A stretch of 64,000 nucleotides of DNA from Chenopodium formosanum (taxonomy: Eukaryota > Streptophyta > Magnoliopsida > Caryophyllales > Amaranthaceae), in assembly GCA_024500155.1 (NCBI GenBank), contig CM044880.1:5580001-5644000 (forward strand). Reading direction: 5' to 3'. Positions 59,453 through 64,000 of the stretch are shown here, piece after piece. Every line of letters starts with the position of its first letter. The first letter of the stretch is position 1. Below the pieces are notes generated by a model, which was not told the DNA's origin, did not search any database, and worked only from the letters and a program-made list of their open reading frames with translations. Both the position numbers and the translations under genes were made by a program.

Positions 59453-60322
59453 ACATCCAAAGAGACTCTCGAGGAGTTCTATTAGGATCTATTTAGTGTC
59501 CATTACACAAGTAAGTAAGGCGGATAAATTTGTATATTTAGCTTATACAAACAAGATTACAGGTGATGAGGCTTGGGTGGCATGTTTTGTTGGTTTATTC
59601 TTTTTTTCCACATTATCTTTATCTGGTTAGAAAGAACTGCAATTGAATGAGCCTTGTATGTACAGTATATAGTAGTATTTATTGGCTTCTAGAAGTAAGA
59701 ATTTTTCTTTTGTTTTCTGTAAAATTTGGAGGCTCTAACATTGTTTATAAATTGGCTTAATTTTGTAAGTTTCAATTGCCTTTGTAACTGTCTCAATATT
59801 TTACAGGAAATTGATGCAAGTGTTTATGTCAAAATTCTGGTATTATTTGATCATCTTATAGGCTGCAGTAGCTTAGAAAATAATTGTACAACTGACCTCA
59901 AAGCTCCTAAGTCGATTAAAACGATTAGTAAGGAATTTAGTGCTTACAAGGCTATGATTTCTAGTTATCTTGCGACATCTCAACAAATTTGTTACTCCTT
60001 CTGTCGGAAATTAGTTTTTAGTACTTCGTATTACTTTGTCACTCACATTATATATGGAAGAATCCTACCTGAATCAGGAACAATTAATTCCCAATACAAA
60101 CCCAACAAGTAGAGAACATTAACATAATAATCTGATGATTCGAGCTTTAAAGAAGTAGAGAACATTAACATACAAATCATCAATAAAAAAAACTCGAACA
60201 AATGAAACACATTAAGATAATCAATTTCTCAACAATTTGACAAAATTAAACAATTTAAGATCCAAAATAAAATTGAAATAACTATAATCCGTAGGTTTTG
60301 CTGTTCTTTTCCATTAATGTAT
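59453..60322. other. 3' flank of the kinase gene
   Basis: The kinase 3' UTR and AT-rich sequence between convergent genes. A 128-codon plus-strand frame (59726-60112) crosses a splice-acceptor-like TTTTACAG and does not resemble a known family; it is treated as chance. AGTAGAGAACATTAACATA is repeated near 60108 and 60153. Confidence 0.55.
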
Positions 60323-60994
60323 TCACAGCACATCAATTCTTGTTCCAATTCGCTGTATAAAACGTATGAAGAGGAGATCTTTATGTTGTTTTTTTACCAA
60401 ATCAGCCAACACGATAATGTTTTTCTTCATCATATTCTCTGTGTACAGTCTAGGACTTTCGAGTTGTTGAAGCCTCGATTTAACTTTCTCTACCATGCCA
60501 AGAGACTCCTTGTCTTCCTTAGCAAACCTTTCAATGTGCTTAGATACCTTATTGCGCGTCCCTTCTATTTTATCTAAAAGGTGCAACTTACCAATAATAT
60601 TTTTTACCTCCTCTTCGTCGTTAAACTTGTACACACACTTGGTAATTAGATCCTTAGATGCCTCACGAAGTTGGTCGTGTTGTTTGGTATACATTTCAAA
60701 GTTGTTAAGGTTGTACCTTAGCATTTTATCCATGTTACATTTTCGCGATTCAAGCTCTTCAAGTTCAAGATTTGTGTTCTTGATTTCATTCTCTATTTCA
60801 TTTTGAAACATTATACACTCGCCTGTTTCTTCTATAAGGTTGTTGATTATGCCGGTCACCACGTTAAACTTCTCCGCCCAATCCTCGAATTGATCATTGG
60901 TTTTGAAAGCTTGTCGAATCAAGAATTGGTTAGAATCGTCCTTACTACTATTCTCTTGGTAAAGCAATTTCTCAACAGTCTCAAGTAATCCCAT
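60323..60994 (-). CDS. Unrecognised intronless coiled-coil protein
   Basis: A 223-codon frame from ATG (60994-60992) to TGA (60325-60323), long for such AT-rich DNA. I do not recognise the family. The protein (starts MGLLETVEKLL, ends RIGTRIDVL) is almost wholly helical in look: Glu/Lys/Asn/Leu-rich with few prolines and glycines. Leu and Ile spacing suggests coiled coil over about 60-110 (NEIENEIKNTNLELEELESR) and 130-185. There is no signal peptide or transmembrane segment. It lies between the kinase 3' end and tRNA-Glu, convergent with the kinase. It could be a lineage-specific gene, a retrocopy of a larger coiled-coil gene or a fragment; codon usage looks ordinary for the window. Confidence 0.6.
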   Translation of the reverse strand: MGLLETVEKLLYQENSSKDDSNQFLIRQAFKTNDQFEDWAEKFNVVTGIINNLIEETGECIMFQNEIENEIKNTNLELEELESRKCNMDKMLRYNLNNFEMYTKQHDQLREASKDLITKCVYKFNDEEEVKNIIGKLHLLDKIEGTRNKVSKHIERFAKEDKESLGMVEKVKSRLQQLESPRLYTENMMKKNIIVLADLVKKQHKDLLFIRFIQRIGTRIDVL

Positions 60995-61337
60995 TTGCTT
61001 TGCTAGTAATGTGAATTTGTGATGTGATTTTGTTATGCCAAATGAACTTTTATAAAATCTTGGACTCGATTTAAGGGAGAGTCAAACAAAGCTATAAAAA
61101 ATCTCTTGATGATCGGATCAAATATTAACCAAAATAATAGGACGACTCCTAACAAGAATAAAATTATATTTTTTTATTTGAAAAGATAGATTCAAATAAA
61201 ATTATTTTTTCGAAAAAAAAAAAAAGTATCATATACGCAGTATTCTTTTTGTTTGTTTGTTTGTTTTTTTTTTTTTCAATTCTTTTATGATAAAAAAAAA
61301 AAAAAAAAACGTAGTAAAAAAAATTCCTTAAAAAAAA

Positions 61338-61410
61338 TTCCGTTGCCGGGACTTGAACCCGGGTCTCTCGGGTGAGAGCCGAGTATCCTGACCAACTAGA
61401 CTACAACGGA
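61338..61410 (-). tRNA. tRNA-Glu (anticodon CUC)
   Basis: The minus strand begins TCCGTTG and ends CAACGGA (7-bp acceptor), with discriminator A. The stem CTCGG/CCGAG holds the loop CTCTCAC, anticodon CUC. The T arm is CCGGG/CCCGG around TTCAAGT. A T7 Pol III terminator follows directly (A7 at 61331-61337 on the plus strand), and CAACCAA lies just upstream. Intact, 73 nt, no intron. Confidence 0.96.
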
Positions 61411-61622
61411 GTTGGTTGCTAACATTTCTTCACAAATTTTAATAAATAAAATTAAAATCATAAATCCTCATTGAATGACACGTGTCCGTAAAATTCTCCA
61501 ATTTCCCCTAATCCAAACATACCCCGCCCAAAAATCAACCTGAACACATACATTCCTTTCTCTTCCCTTTCATTTCTCTTCATTTTCTCTCTCCTCCACT
61601 TTTTCTTCAACAATGTCTTCCA

Positions 61623-61629
61623 TATAAAT
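61623..61629 (+). promoter_or_regulatory. Probable TATA box of CAP1
   Basis: TATAAAT about 84 bases before the CAP1 ATG, downstream of a CT-rich patch. Expected transcription start is about 61655. Position and sequence only; no transcript evidence. Confidence 0.45.
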
Positions 61630-61712
61630 ACCAAATCCTTCAATTTTCAACCTTCAGATCTACAAATTCATACATTTTATCTGATAATCAACAATTTTAG
61701 AGAGAGAAAACA

Positions 61713-64000
61713 ATGGAGGCGCAACTTGTTGAGAGGTTGGAGAAGGCAGTTGCTCGATTGGAGGTGATTTCTTCATCTTCATCTTCTTCTAGAAGCGTCG
61801 ATTTTACCGGCGAAGATGCGGTGGTGGATCCTTCGATCGTCGCTTTGGATGATCTGATCGCCAATTATGTTGGTAGGGTTTACGACGCTGCTCAGAAGAT
61901 CGGCGGTAAAGTGTTGGAATCTACGGAGATTCTTCGTGATGCGTTTTCTGCTTTGCGTGAGCTTCTTGTTAAAGTTAAGCAAACTCAGGTAATTGTATTT
62001 CTGATTTTTGATGTTTGATTTTAAAGTTTTTGTTGATTTTATTTTTGGATTGAATTGTGGAGTTTGATTTGATTTTGATTGAGTGATTTTATGTCAATTT
62101 GGTGCATTGTGGAAAATTGTTTGACGATGAGAACTTTCTGATTTAAGGAATTCACATTTCAATTTTATAGATTTAGATTGAACGTATTTTTGTTGATTTT
62201 GATTGGAAATTGTTGTGTAATGTGGATGTCGGATGATGATGATGATGAGGAGGAGGATAGTTCAAAATTTTGAATTCACAATTTTAGATTTATAGAAGCT
62301 TGATTTGATTTGAATTGATTTTTTTGTTTGTTTGTTTTGATTTAAATTGGAATAGTGCATATTTTAGACGAGTAATATGTTGAATGTAAGATAAAGAATT
62401 TTTGACAAACTTTGGATTCGCTTGAATAACTCAGTGAAGAATCATTGAAGCTGAGAGATTTTTTCGAAGTTCTTGATTTCTACAGAAATGATCTTGTTTT
62501 TTGTATTGAGTAATAAATATCTGAAATTAGTAATTGAAGAACCTTACTTGTGTTTTATGCTCGCTTTATATTCTTCACTAAGCTTGCAATTTGGACTGAT
62601 CAACAATTTTTATAGGCAAATACATTACAATATATTTGTTGAATGCTATCCAATATGAGGGAAATTGGATTGTCATCATGAAATTTTTATGCATGTTAGA
62701 TTGTTTAGGAGAAATGTTAACAATCAACGGGATTAGGAATGGAAGGATTTGACATTTTGACCAGTAATATGATGGGGTAGTGGTAGGATAGAGATTTAAT
62801 TTGCTATCGTAGCATCTATGTAAGGGCCCCTTACGGTTTGAGTGCACTATGTCTTGTTTGTGTAAAAATACTCGCAACATATTCTTTTTCTTCTTCTTCT
62901 TCTTTTTTTTTTTCCTTTATTTTTTTTTGGGGTTAAGTTCCAATCTAGTGTGACTAACAGCTCCTTTTAAATGTATGCGTAACCTTAAAAGACACAAATA
63001 TTGGAAGGAAGTGCTATGTTACAAACTTTGCTTCACTTGGTTTATTTATATTTGAGGTTTTTTAATCTCAATTAGTTGATATTTTACATTCCATCCTAAT
63101 TATTCAAATTGGCAACTTTCACTTTTTAGAGTTATGAGGTTCTCCTTTTTTGTGTTTAGAGCTAAAACATATTATCTCCATTTATTATTTGAATACGACT
63201 TGCTAGCCTAAAATATCACTTATATTGAAATAGAGGGAATTAAGGTTAATAGATAATGGGCATGGCTGGATATCTTTGCCGAGACTGGTCTTGTTTGAGT
63301 TTGAGATGTCCAAGTTTCATATTCTTTCCAGTTACGTGGCTGAAACTAGTACTAGGTACTGTGGTGAAGGTTTTGAGTTTTTGACTGGGGTGCCAAACTA
63401 CTTGTGCACTGTGCTAAGATTTGTTTTTTACTGAATGCACTTTTTTTTTTTTTTTTCCTGCAGAAACCTGACATGGCCGGGTTGGGTGAGTTTCTGAAAC
63501 CACTGAATGAAGTGATTATGAAAGCTAATGCCTTGACTGAGGGGAGGCGGTCTGATTTCTTCAACCATCAGAAATCTATTTCCGACAGCCTTGCAGCTTT
63601 GGCATGGATTGCATATACTGGCAAAGACTGTGGTTAGTAATTAATACTCTCTAACCTTCAAATGCTGATTTATTTCTTTATCCCCTCCATCTTTCCTGGT
63701 CTCCTAAATCATATCTTCTTGGTAGGTATGAGTATGCCTATTGCACATGTGGAAGAAAGTTGGCAAATGGCTGAATTTTATAGCAACAAGGTATTAATTG
63801 ACTTTTTTGGGCTTATGAATATAGATTATTTTGCAAGTATCTCAATATTGTAATTACAAACAACAAATTAATTGAGCATCTTTGGCTGAGTTTGAGTAAT
63901 ATCCAGTTCTTTTTTGGTCTTATCTGCTTCAAGGGGATATCTTTTTATTGTGCACACTGATCTGATTCAAACTGTTTGAGGCTTTTGAGCTTTACGGAAG
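61713..64000 (+). CDS. CAP1: Adenylyl cyclase-associated protein 1, 5' part
   Basis: Exons 61713-61988, 63464-63632 and 63726-63790 join in frame to 170 codons; the gene continues beyond the window. The N-terminus has the CAP signature helix RLEKAVARLE (residues 8-17), then a Ser run, then the helical N-terminal domain with KPDMAGLGEFLKPLNEVIMK, LTEGRRSDFFNHQKS, LAALAWIAYTGKDCGMSMP and HVEESWQMAEFYSNK, nearly diagnostic for plant CAP1. The protein binds cofilin-actin and G-actin and speeds actin monomer turnover in the cytosol; Arabidopsis loss causes short cells and poor pollen tubes. The C-terminal actin-binding CARP domain is not in the window. TATAAAT at 61623. Reading through the third intron would add an unrelated tail to 63853. 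Confidence 0.95.

Larger units (their letters stand above)
60995..61712. other. Shared upstream region of the coiled-coil and CAP1 genes
   Basis: Contains long A/T runs (about 61198-61330), the tRNA-Glu gene, and the CAP1 promoter: a CT-rich leader patch (61560-61610), TATAAAT at 61623-61629, and the ATG at 61713. The arrangement is divergent, with the orphan gene starting at 60994. Confidence 0.6.

Noticed and set aside
59726..60112. A 128-codon plus-strand frame after the kinase gene
   Set aside because: Mixed hydrophobic and low-complexity content, a splice-acceptor-like TTTTACAG within it, and no family resemblance; more likely kinase 3' flank.

Overview
The window is nuclear DNA of a flowering plant. 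Genes carry many GT-AG introns, the DNA is AT-rich, two Pol III tRNA genes are present, and every recognisable protein has its closest relative among plant families. The order is a guess: core eudicot, probably Caryophyllales (spinach, beet, quinoa or relatives), suggested by the 9-mer TACTCCGTA / TACGGAGTA, which I found 11 times, always outside coding exons. No prokaryotic, organellar or viral segment is visible.

Layout. 1-12,000 is a long gene-free stretch of AT-rich DNA and small transposable-element debris (a TTA-flanked MITE, a CACTA end, a fold-back, a tRNA-derived SINE). 12,144-16,952 (+) is a four-exon LRR receptor-like protein with a degenerate kinase domain (At2g16250 type, 915 aa). 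17,629-17,700 (-) is tRNA-Gln(CUG). 18,607-22,442 (-) is a six-exon organellar mTERF protein (656 aa, EMB2219/mTERF2 type). 23,888-29,601 (-) is the eight-exon gene for the 8-iron-sulfur subunit of mitochondrial complex I (NDUFS8/TYKY, 223 aa). 31,483-35,644 (+), divergent from it, is a short NFD6-like organelle-targeted protein with two alternative 20-nt terminal exons. 40,140-43,227 (+) is an At1g01500-family membrane protein (296 aa) preceded by a uORF whose stop overlaps the main start (TAATG). 47,156-50,132 (+) is a BTB/POZ protein (475 aa) with a perfectly duplicated 3' splice site. 54,715-59,452 (+) is an intact membrane-anchored Ser/Thr kinase of the At1g01540 type (460 aa). 60,323-60,994 (-) is an intronless 223-codon coiled-coil gene that I do not recognise. 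61,338-61,410 (-) is tRNA-Glu(CUC). 61,713 to the right edge (+) is the 5' part of the adenylyl cyclase-associated protein gene CAP1.

The genes are independent transcription units rather than one pathway. Three (mTERF, NDUFS8, NFD6-like) serve organelles, two are receptor-like kinases or pseudokinases, and CAP1 is an actin-turnover factor. At1g01500 and At1g01540 relatives lie near each other here, as the Arabidopsis locus numbers imply they do there, so this part may be an old syntenic block.

The most interesting items are the stop-start uORF, the two interchangeable NFD6-like last exons, the identical 71-bp duplication of a splice acceptor, the orphan coiled-coil gene, a SINE-like element joining a tRNA-type head to a LINE RNase H tail, a nested MULE/Helitron in the promoter of the BTB gene, and two mobile elements with clear target-site duplications. 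Exon borders were derived by hand from reading frame and GT-AG rules; no transcript data were available. Functions come from family recognition, not from searches.
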